A DNA stretch of 14,454 nt from Oscillospiraceae bacterium (GTDB lineage: Bacteria > Bacillota > Clostridia > Oscillospirales > UBA929): positions 1 through 14,454 of the forward strand of contig WRLJ01000016.1 in NCBI GenBank assembly GCA_009777685.1, written 5' to 3'. Shown one piece after another: positions 7,562 to 14,424 of the stretch. Under the pieces are notes generated by a model, which saw only the letters and a program-made list of their open reading frames with translations, searched no databases and was not told the DNA's origin. How positions within the stretch are numbered: position 1 is the stretch's first letter; each line of letters opens with the position of its first letter. The position numbers and the translations under genes are program-made.

Positions 7562-8266
7562 ATGTACAGGGTTGCTATTTGTGAAGACGAGCCGGTTTTT
7601 GCCGAGGAGCATGAGAGGCTTTGCCGCTCGGCGTTGGACCGGCTGGACATCGAACACCAGATTTTCCGGTATGAAAACGCCGCCCGACTCCTCCGGGACT
7701 TTTCGGAGGGGCGGCGGTACGACCTCTTTCTGCTGGACATCCTCATGGACGAAACCGACGGCGTGGAGCTGGCCGCGAGAATCCGGGAGCAGGACGCCGC
7801 CGCGGCCATTATCTTCATCACCTCCACCCCCGGCTATGCCCTGCGCGGGTACGACGTGGGGGCGCTGCATTATCTGATGAAGCCGCTGGACGGCGGCGCG
7901 CTGGAGCGGCTGATCGCCTCGGACCGCCAAAGACGGTTCCGGAGCCCCCGCTTCGTCTTCAAGTCCGGCCGGCAGAGCCTGAACATCCCGATGGACGAGA
8001 TCGTCTGTCTGGAAACCGTCGGAAAACGTGTGGCGATCACCCTGCTCGGCGAAACCCTCGACTGCCCGGGCGGTCTGCTGGAGCTGTTGAAGGGACGCAG
8101 GCAGCTGGTTCGCTGTCACAAGTCCTTTGCCGTCAATATGCGCAATATCCGCGAGCTGACGCGGACGGAGGCCCTGGCCGTGAACGGCCGGACCATCCCC
8201 GTCAGCCGCACCTATTTCAAGGACGTTCAAAAAGCCTTTCTGCGGCAGATGGGAGAACCCGGATGA
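7562..8266 (+). CDS. LytTR-family response regulator (copy 2)
   Basis: 234 residues from ATG 7562, with AGGAG at 7548-7552 and a 9-nt spacer. REC domain: CEDE acidic pocket, phospho-acceptor Asp59 in LFLLDILMDETDG, Thr87 and Lys107 in LHYLMKPLDGGALERLI. LytTR domain from about 131, with DEIVCLETVGKRVAI and SFAVNMRNIRELTRTEA. It is a close paralogue of the regulator at 5265-5969 over the full length, most alike around RYDLFLLDI-MDETDG, ALHYLMKPLD and NIRELTRTEA. It is probably phosphorylated by the kinase just upstream and/or the one just downstream, whose ATG overlaps its TGA. LytTR proteins bind paired direct repeats upstream of target promoters; none was confidently found here. Confidence 0.95.
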   Translation: MYRVAICEDEPVFAEEHERLCRSALDRLDIEHQIFRYENAARLLRDFSEGRRYDLFLLDILMDETDGVELAARIREQDAAAAIIFITSTPGYALRGYDVGALHYLMKPLDGGALERLIASDRQRRFRSPRFVFKSGRQSLNIPMDEIVCLETVGKRVAITLLGETLDCPGGLLELLKGRRQLVRCHKSFAVNMRNIRELTRTEALAVNGRTIPVSRTYFKDVQKAFLRQMGEPG

Positions 8267-10080
8267 ACAAGATCAAGGCAGGCCTCCAAAAGCTGAAAAA
8301 CGCGGAGCGGGAAACCCTCCTGCTCGCGGCGCTGATTCTGGTGTGCGGCGTTTGCATCACCGTCTTTCTGCGCTTTTATTTCGATTTCTACGACCGCCCG
8401 TATACGGCCCGGGACGTGATCGACCTCTCGGAGGGCTGGCGCTACAGCGCGGGCGGGTCGGACCCGGTCCCGCTGGAGACCCTGCGCACCGGGCCGGGTC
8501 TGGCGGCGGGCGAGGTCATGACGCTGTACCGGACCCTGGAGGAGGAGACGGCCAACGCCGTCGTCCTGATCCGGGCCAACCACCAGACCGCCGCCGTGTT
8601 TCTGGACGGCGAACCGCTGTACGCGGACGCGCCGCTCCCGCCGGGGCAGAATCCGGGCATGGCCCTGCATTTCATCCCGCTGCCGGCGGACTACCGGGGG
8701 AAAACGCTGTCCGTTGAGCTGATCTCGCCCTACGCGCTCTATTCGGGCCGGACGGGGCCGATCCTGCTGGGAACGGCGCAGTCACTGGAGGCGTTCACCC
8801 TCTCCCAGTCCATGCGCTCGGTCATTTTGATGGCCATGTGCCTGCTGGTGGGCCTGCTGACCATCGCGCTGACGCTGGTGCAGGCCCTGTTCGGCAGCCG
8901 CCGGCCGGAGAATCTGGCCATCGGCGCGTTCGCCGTGGTCTGGGCGCTGTACTATGTCTGCACGGAGTATATCGTTTTTTTGTTCTTCCCGCCGTTCTGG
9001 ATGTCCGCCCTCAGCCTGGGGCTGTACTTTTTGTTCCAGGGGCCGCTGACGCTGTATTTTTACCTGTCCTTCCGGCATTATAAAAAATGGATGCTGCCCG
9101 CTGTTATTCTGCACAACGGCTTTCCGGCGGCGGCGATCCTGCTGCAGATCGCGGGCGTCACGGACCTGCCCCGGCTGCTCAACCTCAACAACCTTCTTTT
9201 GACGGGGCTGGCCTATACCGTCGTATTGGCGGCGCTGGAGGCGGTCAAGCGGAACCGCGTGATGCTGTTCGCGCTGCCGCTCCTGAGCGTTGCGTACATC
9301 TCCATGCTGATGAACTTCTCGATTTTCTACGCTCGCCACGGCGTGCCGCCCTACTCGTACCGGGACAGCTACTTTCTGCTGATCCTGTGTGTGCTGGGGT
9401 ACAACATCCAGCAGTTCTTCCGCCTGTACTACCGCGGGCAGCAGGAGAACGAAACCCTGGCGCTCCAGCACCGGCTGGCGGCGGACAGCAACGAGCGCCT
9501 GAAGCTCCATTTGCAGGAGGTCGGCGGGCTGAAGCACGAGATGAGGAACCATCTGGCCGCGTTACAGACCTATCTGCGGGACGGGCGGTACGGCGAGGCG
9601 GAGGGGTATCTGGAGAAATACGCGGGCCAGGCCGCCGCCGTGACGGAGGGCGTCCACCACGAGCATTACATCATCAACGCGCTGGCGGGGGAGCTGCTGC
9701 ACCGGGCGGAGGAGGCGGGAATCCGGACCGAGCTGCACCTGAAGGCGTCGCCGGTGCGCGTCACCGGGCCGGACCTGTACAGCCTGCTGTCCAACATCCT
9801 GAACAACGCGCTGGAGGCGTGCGCCCGGCTGCCGGAGGGGGAGGAGCGGTTTATCCGCCTGAGCGTCATCCGGCGCGAGCCGTACTTCACCGTGATCTGC
9901 ACCAACAGCTGGAACGGCCGGCTCCGCAGCGAGAACGGCGTGATCCGGAGCGCCAAGGAGGAGCAGGGTCACGGCTACGGCCTGTGGACGATCAAGCGCA
10001 TCGCGGAGGCGTACAACGGCCTGACCGGCACCGAGTACAACCGGCACACCTTCACCCTGACAGCGGCCCTGCGGGATTGA
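8263..10080 (+). CDS. GHKL sensor histidine kinase with extracytoplasmic beta-sandwich sensor (kinase 2)
   Basis: 605 residues; ATG 8263 overlaps the previous stop (ATGA), with GGGAG at 8251-8255 and a 7-nt spacer, so it is translationally coupled. Segment 1 (about 20-38) is followed by an extracytoplasmic region of about 145 residues (DLSEGWRYS, LYRTL, AVFLDGEPLYAD, LSVELISPY) like the ligand-binding beta-sandwich of 7TMR-DISM receptors. About seven membrane segments follow (186-387), then a coiled-coil linker (393-420), the His box GLKHEMRNHLAAL (His425), N-box NILNNALEAC (Asn511, Asn515) and G-box GHGYGLWTIKRIA (569-581). The outer domain differs completely from kinase 1, so the two probably read different signals, or this one binds a carbohydrate or peptide ligand; that is inferred. 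Confidence 0.92.
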   Translation: MNKIKAGLQKLKNAERETLLLAALILVCGVCITVFLRFYFDFYDRPYTARDVIDLSEGWRYSAGGSDPVPLETLRTGPGLAAGEVMTLYRTLEEETANAVVLIRANHQTAAVFLDGEPLYADAPLPPGQNPGMALHFIPLPADYRGKTLSVELISPYALYSGRTGPILLGTAQSLEAFTLSQSMRSVILMAMCLLVGLLTIALTLVQALFGSRRPENLAIGAFAVVWALYYVCTEYIVFLFFPPFWMSALSLGLYFLFQGPLTLYFYLSFRHYKKWMLPAVILHNGFPAAAILLQIAGVTDLPRLLNLNNLLLTGLAYTVVLAALEAVKRNRVMLFALPLLSVAYISMLMNFSIFYARHGVPPYSYRDSYFLLILCVLGYNIQQFFRLYYRGQQENETLALQHRLAADSNERLKLHLQEVGGLKHEMRNHLAALQTYLRDGRYGEAEGYLEKYAGQAAAVTEGVHHEHYIINALAGELLHRAEEAGIRTELHLKASPVRVTGPDLYSLLSNILNNALEACARLPEGEERFIRLSVIRREPYFTVICTNSWNGRLRSENGVIRSAKEEQGHGYGLWTIKRIAEAYNGLTGTEYNRHTFTLTAALRD

Positions 10081-10108
10081 GAAAACCCCCGGCTGGAAAC
10101 CGTCTCCC

Positions 10109-10137
10109 TTGCGTTGTATTGACGGTTATTGTATAAT
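10109..10137 (+). promoter_or_regulatory. SigA promoter of the small membrane peptide
   Basis: -35 TTGCGT at 10109-10114, a 17-bp spacer, and a perfect -10 TATAAT at 10132-10137; start expected near 10144. It lies just after the kinase operon with no clear terminator between them, so read-through from the operon is also possible. Confidence 0.65.
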
Positions 10138-10138
10138 G

Positions 10139-10153
10139 CCCCTGCGGCAGGGG
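10139..10153 (+). other. Hairpin at the 5' end of the peptide mRNA
   Basis: CCCCTG (10139-10144) pairs with CAGGGG (10148-10153) around CGG. There is no U-tract, so it is not a terminator. It would lie at or straddle the predicted 5' end of the transcript; a role in stability or translation is a guess. Confidence 0.35.
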
Positions 10154-10219
10154 GATTATCTTGCTGTGGCGGTTGCCTCGCCTTTTCCCGCGCGGTTGGC
10201 GCAAGGGGGAGGGTTGCTT

Positions 10220-10312
10220 ATGGGTCAACGCGGAAAACGGGTATTGTACTGCGTCATTTGTTTTGTCGTCGTACTGATTGTATACTTCGTCTACGCACCT
10301 AAAGCAATGTAG
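10220..10312 (+). CDS. 30-residue single-span membrane peptide, candidate type I toxin
   Basis: ATG 10220 follows the very strong site GGGGGAGGG (10205-10213) at a 6-nt spacer and ends at TAG 10312. The product has a basic N-terminus (MGQRGKR), one hydrophobic span of about 19 residues (VLYCVICFVVVLIVYFVYA) and a short tail (PKAM). Its own SigA promoter lies about 80 nt upstream, giving a leader of about 76 nt. An opposing promoter would make an antisense RNA over its last codons and 3' UTR, and a terminator follows at 10415-10447. Size, membrane span and layout fit type I toxins (Fst/TxpA/BsrG style), but no family match is claimed. It could instead be a small membrane partner of the adjacent kinase. 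Confidence 0.6.
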   Translation: MGQRGKRVLYCVICFVVVLIVYFVYAPKAM

Positions 10313-10392
10313 CCGTCCAGACCTCGCAAGTCGACGGCTACATGCTTGAACACTCGGCGAGGTGACTGTTTAACAGTCAAGTCCCCCCTGTT
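10301..10392 (-). ncRNA. Candidate antisense RNA (antitoxin) of about 92 nt
   Basis: The strong minus-strand promoter at 10399-10427 predicts a start near 10392. The transcript would carry hairpin TGACTGTTAAACAGTCA (arms at 10379-10372 and 10370-10363), then a stem of 11 pairs (10343-10333 with 10317-10307) followed by the weak tail TGCTTT. No minus-strand gene starts here. It is complementary to the last codons and 3' UTR of the peptide mRNA. The 3' end is uncertain because the U-tract is short. Confidence 0.5.
10307..10363. other. Long stem-loop with pseudoknot potential over the peptide stop codon
   Basis: ATGTAGCCGTC (10307-10317) pairs perfectly with GACGGCTACAT (10333-10343). The 15-nt loop contains ACCTCGC (10321-10327), which is fully complementary to GCGAGGT at 10357-10363 outside the stem, allowing an H-type pseudoknot in either RNA strand. 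The left arm includes the TAG stop of the 30-residue peptide. Confidence 0.6.
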
Positions 10393-10398
10393 GCTGTT

Positions 10399-10427
10399 AG
10401 TATACCACATCCCGCCCGCGCTGTCAA
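10399..10427 (-). promoter_or_regulatory. Strong SigA promoter for the antisense RNA
   Basis: Minus strand: a perfect -35 TTGACA at 10427-10422, a 17-bp spacer, and -10 TATACT at 10404-10399. The -35 box lies inside the palindrome that forms the plus-strand terminator. Confidence 0.8.
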
Positions 10428-10447
10428 GCGCGGGTGTTTGTATTTTT
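10415..10447 (+). terminator. Terminator of the small-peptide mRNA
   Basis: CCCGCGCT (10415-10422) pairs perfectly with AGCGCGGG (10427-10434) around GTCA, followed on the plus strand by the T-rich run TGTTTGTATTTTT (10435-10447). The peptide mRNA would thus be about 300 nt. On the minus strand the same stem is not followed by T, so it is oriented for the plus strand. Confidence 0.65.
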
Positions 10448-10500
10448 GCGGGGCGGCGTGCCACCGCCTCTACGAAAGGAGGCTTGCGCGCGGCCCAACG

Positions 10501-13053
10501 TCACCCCAGATATTTGTGCAGCTTTTCAAGGGCCCGCTCGATGTCGAGCGGCTTGCCGAGGTGGTCGTCCATGCCCGCCGCCAGACACGCCTCGATGTCG
10601 TCCTTGAAGACGTTGGCGGTCATGGCGACGACCGGCAGCGAGATGTCCCGCATCGCGGGCAGCGCGCGGATGCGCCGCACCGATTCCAGCCCGTCCATCT
10701 TCGGCATCTGCACGTCCATGAACACGATGTCGTACTTGCCGGGGTTCGCCTCGATCATCTCCAGCGCCTCCCGGCCGTTTTCGGCGCACTCGATCAAAAT
10801 GCCCGTATCCTCCAGCAGCGCGATCAGAATCTCGCGGTTGATTTCCATGTCCTCGGCCAGCAGCATCCGGCGCCCCGCAAACGTGCCGGGCGTCTCCTCC
10901 GCCCCGCCCTTATCCCTGTCCGCCTCACAGGGGATACAGACGCCCCCGGAATCGCGGCTTTTCGGCCCGCACCGGGCCTTGACGGTAAAGATGAACCGCG
11001 AGCCTTTCCCCAGCTCCGACTCAACCCGGATTCCGCCGCCCATCAGCTCGATGATGCGCTTGGAAATGACCAGGCCCAGACCCGTGCCGCCGTATTCGCG
11101 GCTCGTTCCGCTTTCGGCCTGCTCAAAGGCGGTGAACAGCTTTTCCTGCTGTTCGGCCGATATCCCGATCCCGCTGTCGCTCACCTCCACGCACAGCTCG
11201 CAGTCCCCGTTCGCGGCCCAGTCCACGGACACCGCCAGGCGGATTTCCCCGCCCTCGGGCGTGAACTTCACCGCGTTGGCCATCAGGTTGGTGATGACCT
11301 GCGCCAGCCGCTGGTCGTCGCCCACGATGTACCGCGGGAGGCCCGGGTCTATGCTCACCGACAGCGTCTGGCGTTTCTCCTCCACGCGGAAGTTGACGAC
11401 CGTCAGCACCTTGTGCAGCATCTTCTCAAAGTCATACTCCACCGGCGCCAGCTCCAGCTTGTTGGCCTCAATCTTCGATATATCCAGCACGTCGTTGATC
11501 ACGCCCAGCAGGTGCGAGGAGGCATCCCCGATTTTGCCGAAGGCGTGGTCCTTCCCCTCCATGTCCGCCGCCTTGCGCCCGATGGCCGTCATGCCGATGA
11601 TCGCGTTCATCGGGGTACGCATTTCGTGGCTCATGTGGGACAGAAAGTCGCCCTTTGCCTTGGAGGCGGCGGTCGCCTGCTCCAGCGCCGAATGGAGTTC
11701 CTCGTCCAGCGCCTGACGGCGCATGGCGCTGGCCATCATATTGACCACAGAGCGCAGGATGTTGATCTCGTCCTCTGAAAAGCTGCGGTACTTGCTGTAA
11801 TCGTCGATACAGCACATGCCCCAGAGCCGGTTTTTCATAAACATCGGGATCACCAGCAGCGATTTGAGGCCGAAGGAGTTCGCAAACTCCTGATCCTCCG
11901 GCGGGAGTCCGAAAATAGGGCCGTGGATGCACTCCCCCTGCGCCAGCCTGTTTTCCCAGTTCGCCGTGTCGCTGTACGGGAAGCTGGGAAAGTCGGCTAT
12001 CGTCGTCGCGCGCCGGTTCTGATCGCTGAACCAGTAATGCCGGATGGTGGCGTACAGCTTTCCGTCTATCCATTCGTTCCGCCAAAGCTCCACACAGTCG
12101 GCGTCCACGCCGCGGCCGATGATCCCCATGCCCTCCAGAAGCGCCTCCCGGAGCGTATCCTCGTCCTCCGCCGTGAGCAGTACGCCGGCCGCGTGGTTGA
12201 CCGCGTAGAGCAGATTGTTCTGCCGGTCCAGAGTTTCCTCCAGGTGCTTCTTTTCAGTCACGTCCCGTATCGCGCCGGACACCCGGATCGGATAGCCCTC
12301 CGGGTCCCGCAAGGCCGTCCCGAACCCGTCGAAATAGCGGTACTCGCCGTTTTTATGCCGCAGGCGGTACTCAATGTCATAAGGGGTTTGGCCCGTGCGG
12401 TCGTTAAAATGCGCGACGAACGCGGCCAGGGCCCCCTCGACGTCTTCGGGATGGAGACGGGACATGAACGACTCCAGCGTATCGGGAAAATCGTTCTCGT
12501 CGGAAAAGCCCAGCATGTGGCGGAATTCCTGCGACCATATCCATATATTTACATCTTCAGCGCCTTGCTCCACCACCGGGGTCCGGGCCTCCATGCGCCA
12601 CAGCGCGATGTGCATTGCCTCGCAGACCAGCTTGTAGTTGGTCGCGTTGTATTCGGCCGCGCGCGCCTGCTCGAGCATCTTAATTTGACTTTCGATCCTG
12701 CGCAGGACGATCGCGGGGGAAAAGGGCTTGATGATATAGTCCGCGGCCCCCAGCTGCAAGCCTTTTTCCTCGCTGCCGGCCGTATTGAGGCCGGTGACAT
12801 AAATCACGGGAATCTCTTTCGTCTGTTCAGAGCTTTTCAGCGCGGCCAGCACGGCGTATCCGTCTATGTCGGGCATCACGATATCCAGCAGGATCACGTC
12901 AGGCAGGTGCATCTCCGCCGCTTGAACGGCCTGGCGTCCGCTTTTCACCGCGTAAACGGTATATTCGGAGCTCAGAATATGTGTGAGCGTCATAATGCTC
13001 GCGCTGTCGTCGTCCACAATGAGCACGCTGTATTTCTTCACGGCTTCCCCCAT
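10501..13053 (-). CDS. Hybrid sensor histidine kinase REC-PAS-GAF-HisKA-HATPase-REC
   Basis: 850 residues from ATG 13053, with AGGGGAG-type site at 13070-13063 and a 9-nt spacer. No membrane segment or signal peptide: cytosolic. REC 1 (about 7-125): VDDD, Asp57 (VILLDIVMP), Thr87, Lys109. PAS with PAC tail (about 145-268): HPEDVEGALAAF, YRLRHKNGEYRYFDG, GAIRDVTEKK. GAF (about 285-445): LLVIPMFMKNRLWGMCCID. HisKA: FLSHMSHEMRTPMNAIIGM with His476. HATPase: NLMANAVKF (Asn589, Asn593), SDSGIGIS, GGTGLGLVISK. REC 2 (about 728-848): LLAEDMEINR, Asp780 (VFMDVQMPKMDG), Lys834. All phosphotransfer residues are intact. The last step of a relay would need an HPt protein and an output regulator, neither seen here. 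It follows the related kinase at 13100-14224 by 46 bp, so they are probably co-transcribed. No clear terminator follows the stop. Confidence 0.95.
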   Translation of the reverse strand: MGEAVKKYSVLIVDDDSASIMTLTHILSSEYTVYAVKSGRQAVQAAEMHLPDVILLDIVMPDIDGYAVLAALKSSEQTKEIPVIYVTGLNTAGSEEKGLQLGAADYIIKPFSPAIVLRRIESQIKMLEQARAAEYNATNYKLVCEAMHIALWRMEARTPVVEQGAEDVNIWIWSQEFRHMLGFSDENDFPDTLESFMSRLHPEDVEGALAAFVAHFNDRTGQTPYDIEYRLRHKNGEYRYFDGFGTALRDPEGYPIRVSGAIRDVTEKKHLEETLDRQNNLLYAVNHAAGVLLTAEDEDTLREALLEGMGIIGRGVDADCVELWRNEWIDGKLYATIRHYWFSDQNRRATTIADFPSFPYSDTANWENRLAQGECIHGPIFGLPPEDQEFANSFGLKSLLVIPMFMKNRLWGMCCIDDYSKYRSFSEDEINILRSVVNMMASAMRRQALDEELHSALEQATAASKAKGDFLSHMSHEMRTPMNAIIGMTAIGRKAADMEGKDHAFGKIGDASSHLLGVINDVLDISKIEANKLELAPVEYDFEKMLHKVLTVVNFRVEEKRQTLSVSIDPGLPRYIVGDDQRLAQVITNLMANAVKFTPEGGEIRLAVSVDWAANGDCELCVEVSDSGIGISAEQQEKLFTAFEQAESGTSREYGGTGLGLVISKRIIELMGGGIRVESELGKGSRFIFTVKARCGPKSRDSGGVCIPCEADRDKGGAEETPGTFAGRRMLLAEDMEINREILIALLEDTGILIECAENGREALEMIEANPGKYDIVFMDVQMPKMDGLESVRRIRALPAMRDISLPVVAMTANVFKDDIEACLAAGMDDHLGKPLDIERALEKLHKYLG

Positions 13054-13099
13054 AGTCTTTCGCTCCCCTTCGTTTTCGCTTCCCGGCCGCCCGGCCGGA

Positions 13100-14224
13100 T
13101 CATCCTTTTCGCATGACGCAGGTAAAGATAAACACCGTGCCCTTGCCGGGCTCTGATTCGACCCATATTTCGCCGCCCATCATTTCGACGATGTATTTGG
13201 AGATCGCAAGGCCCAGCCCGATGCCGCCGTATCTCCGGGTCAGGCTCCCGTCCGCCTGCTCAAGGGGGCTGAAAATATCCTGATGCTTCCCCTTCGAGAT
13301 GCCGATGCCGTTGTCGGCGGTTTCGACCTGCAGGGTGACCGTCCCGGCGTCTTCCCGCAGCACGCAGGCCGAAAACCGGATTTCCCCGCCCGCCGGGGTG
13401 AATTTGACCGAATTCCCCAAAAGGTTGGAGATCACCTGCGCGAGGCGTTTTTCATCCCCGATGAGCGGCTCTGGAATCCGCGCGTCCAGATGGCAGGAGA
13501 ACCCCTGCTGTTTTTCCTCCAGATCGCGGCGTATCTCCCGCAGTACGGCACGGAACATCTCCGGAAACGTAAAGACCGTATCGGCCGGCACAAAGGCCCC
13601 CGTGTTGCCGCCGGAAATATCGAGCAGATCGTTGAGCTGGGCCGATAAATGGCGGGCGGCCTTGCGGATTTCTTCCGCGCATTCCCTCGCCTTGCGCAAA
13701 TCCCCCGCCGTGTCCACGAGCTGCGTCATGCCGATGATGGCGTTCATCGGCGTGAGCATCTCGTGGCTCATGCGGGACAGAAACTCTATTTTGGCGCGGT
13801 TGCTTTTCTCGGCCAGCTCGCTGTCAATGATCAGGCGCGTCTGCTCGAGGATGCGGATTTGGTTTTTCACCCTCAGCTTTACGATCGCGGAGCTGAAGGG
13901 CTTGGTGATATAGTCCGCCGCGCCCAGCAGCAGTCCCTTTTTCTCATCGTCGGCGTTGCTGAGACCCGTGACGAAAATCACGGGGATATTCTTTGTCGAT
14001 TCCATGTCCTTCAACGCGGTGATCACATCGTACCCGTCCAGCCCCGGCATGATGATATCCAGCAAAATGACGTCGGGCACATACTTTCCCGCCGCCTTGA
14101 TGGCGTTTTTGCCGTCTTTCACCACATAAACGGTATATTCAGGACTCAGTATATGCGTGAGCGCCATAATGTCCGAGCTGTCGTCGTCCACGACCAATAC
14201 GCTGTATTTTCCCGTCTCATCCAT
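13100..14224 (-). CDS. REC-first histidine kinase (REC-HisKA-HATPase)
   Basis: 374 residues from ATG 14224, supported by GAGG at 14236-14233 with an 8-nt spacer. A longer reading to 14308 would add 28 basic, Pro-rich residues ahead of the conserved KYSVLVVDDD and is less likely. REC (about 6-125): Asp56 (VILLDIIMP), Thr86, Lys108. HisKA: EFLSRMSHEMLTPMNAIIGM with His154; note HEMLTP instead of the usual HE(M/L)RTP. HATPase: NLLGNSVKF (Asn267, Asn271), DNGIGIS, GGIGLGLAISK. No membrane segment, PAS or GAF domain, and no C-terminal REC. The REC closely parallels the N-terminal REC of the next gene (THILS-EYTVY, LGAADYI-KPFS-AIV, QI-LEQ-R), indicating duplication. Its input is probably phosphate from another kinase, or contact with its larger neighbour; that is inferred. 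Confidence 0.94.
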   Translation of the reverse strand: MDETGKYSVLVVDDDSSDIMALTHILSPEYTVYVVKDGKNAIKAAGKYVPDVILLDIIMPGLDGYDVITALKDMESTKNIPVIFVTGLSNADDEKKGLLLGAADYITKPFSSAIVKLRVKNQIRILEQTRLIIDSELAEKSNRAKIEFLSRMSHEMLTPMNAIIGMTQLVDTAGDLRKARECAEEIRKAARHLSAQLNDLLDISGGNTGAFVPADTVFTFPEMFRAVLREIRRDLEEKQQGFSCHLDARIPEPLIGDEKRLAQVISNLLGNSVKFTPAGGEIRFSACVLREDAGTVTLQVETADNGIGISKGKHQDIFSPLEQADGSLTRRYGGIGLGLAISKYIVEMMGGEIWVESEPGKGTVFIFTCVMRKG

Positions 14225-14318
14225 GTTTTTCGCCTCACTCTTTCTTTTGCGCGGTGGTTGTCCATGTCCGCCGCGGTCCTGCCTCCGGCCGGGACAAGGC
14301 GAGAACACTCCAGTATTG

Positions 14319-14324
14319 ATTATA
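14319..14324 (-). promoter_or_regulatory. -10 box of a probable promoter for the REC-kinase operon
   Basis: Minus strand TATAAT at 14324-14319, 95 bp upstream of the kinase start. The -35 region at 17-bp spacing is TTATTT (14347-14342), a poor match, so an activator may be needed or the call may be wrong. The surrounding 14310-14400 stretch is AT-rich, as expected for a promoter region. Confidence 0.45.
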
Positions 14325-14397
14325 CCTGATCCCTCTGCAAAAATAAAGGTCTTTTTGAAAAACTTGTCTTCTCCTGTTTTGTTTCGGGCGGCAATGT

Positions 14398-14405
14398 GAT
14401 ATACT
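14398..14405 (+). promoter_or_regulatory. Possible rightward extended -10 promoter at the window edge
   Basis: Plus strand TGTGATATACT: -10 TATACT at 14400-14405 preceded by TGn at 14397-14399. The -35 region (TTTTGT, 14377-14382) is weak. It would transcribe a gene beyond the right edge, divergent from the REC-kinase operon. Confidence 0.4.
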
Positions 14406-14424
14406 TTTCTGACACCATAACGAC

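Noticed and set aside
6509..8230. Long minus-strand open frame of 573 codons
   Set aside because: It runs antisense to kinase 1 and regulator copy 2, which have clear domains; its translation is rich in Gln, Arg, Gly and His with no recognisable motif. This is a GC-rich mirror frame.
10346..11778. Two long plus-strand open frames opposite the hybrid kinase
   Set aside because: They are mirrors of the kinase/HATPase/REC coding sequence; compositions are Ser/Arg- or His/Arg/Val-rich and no domain is seen.
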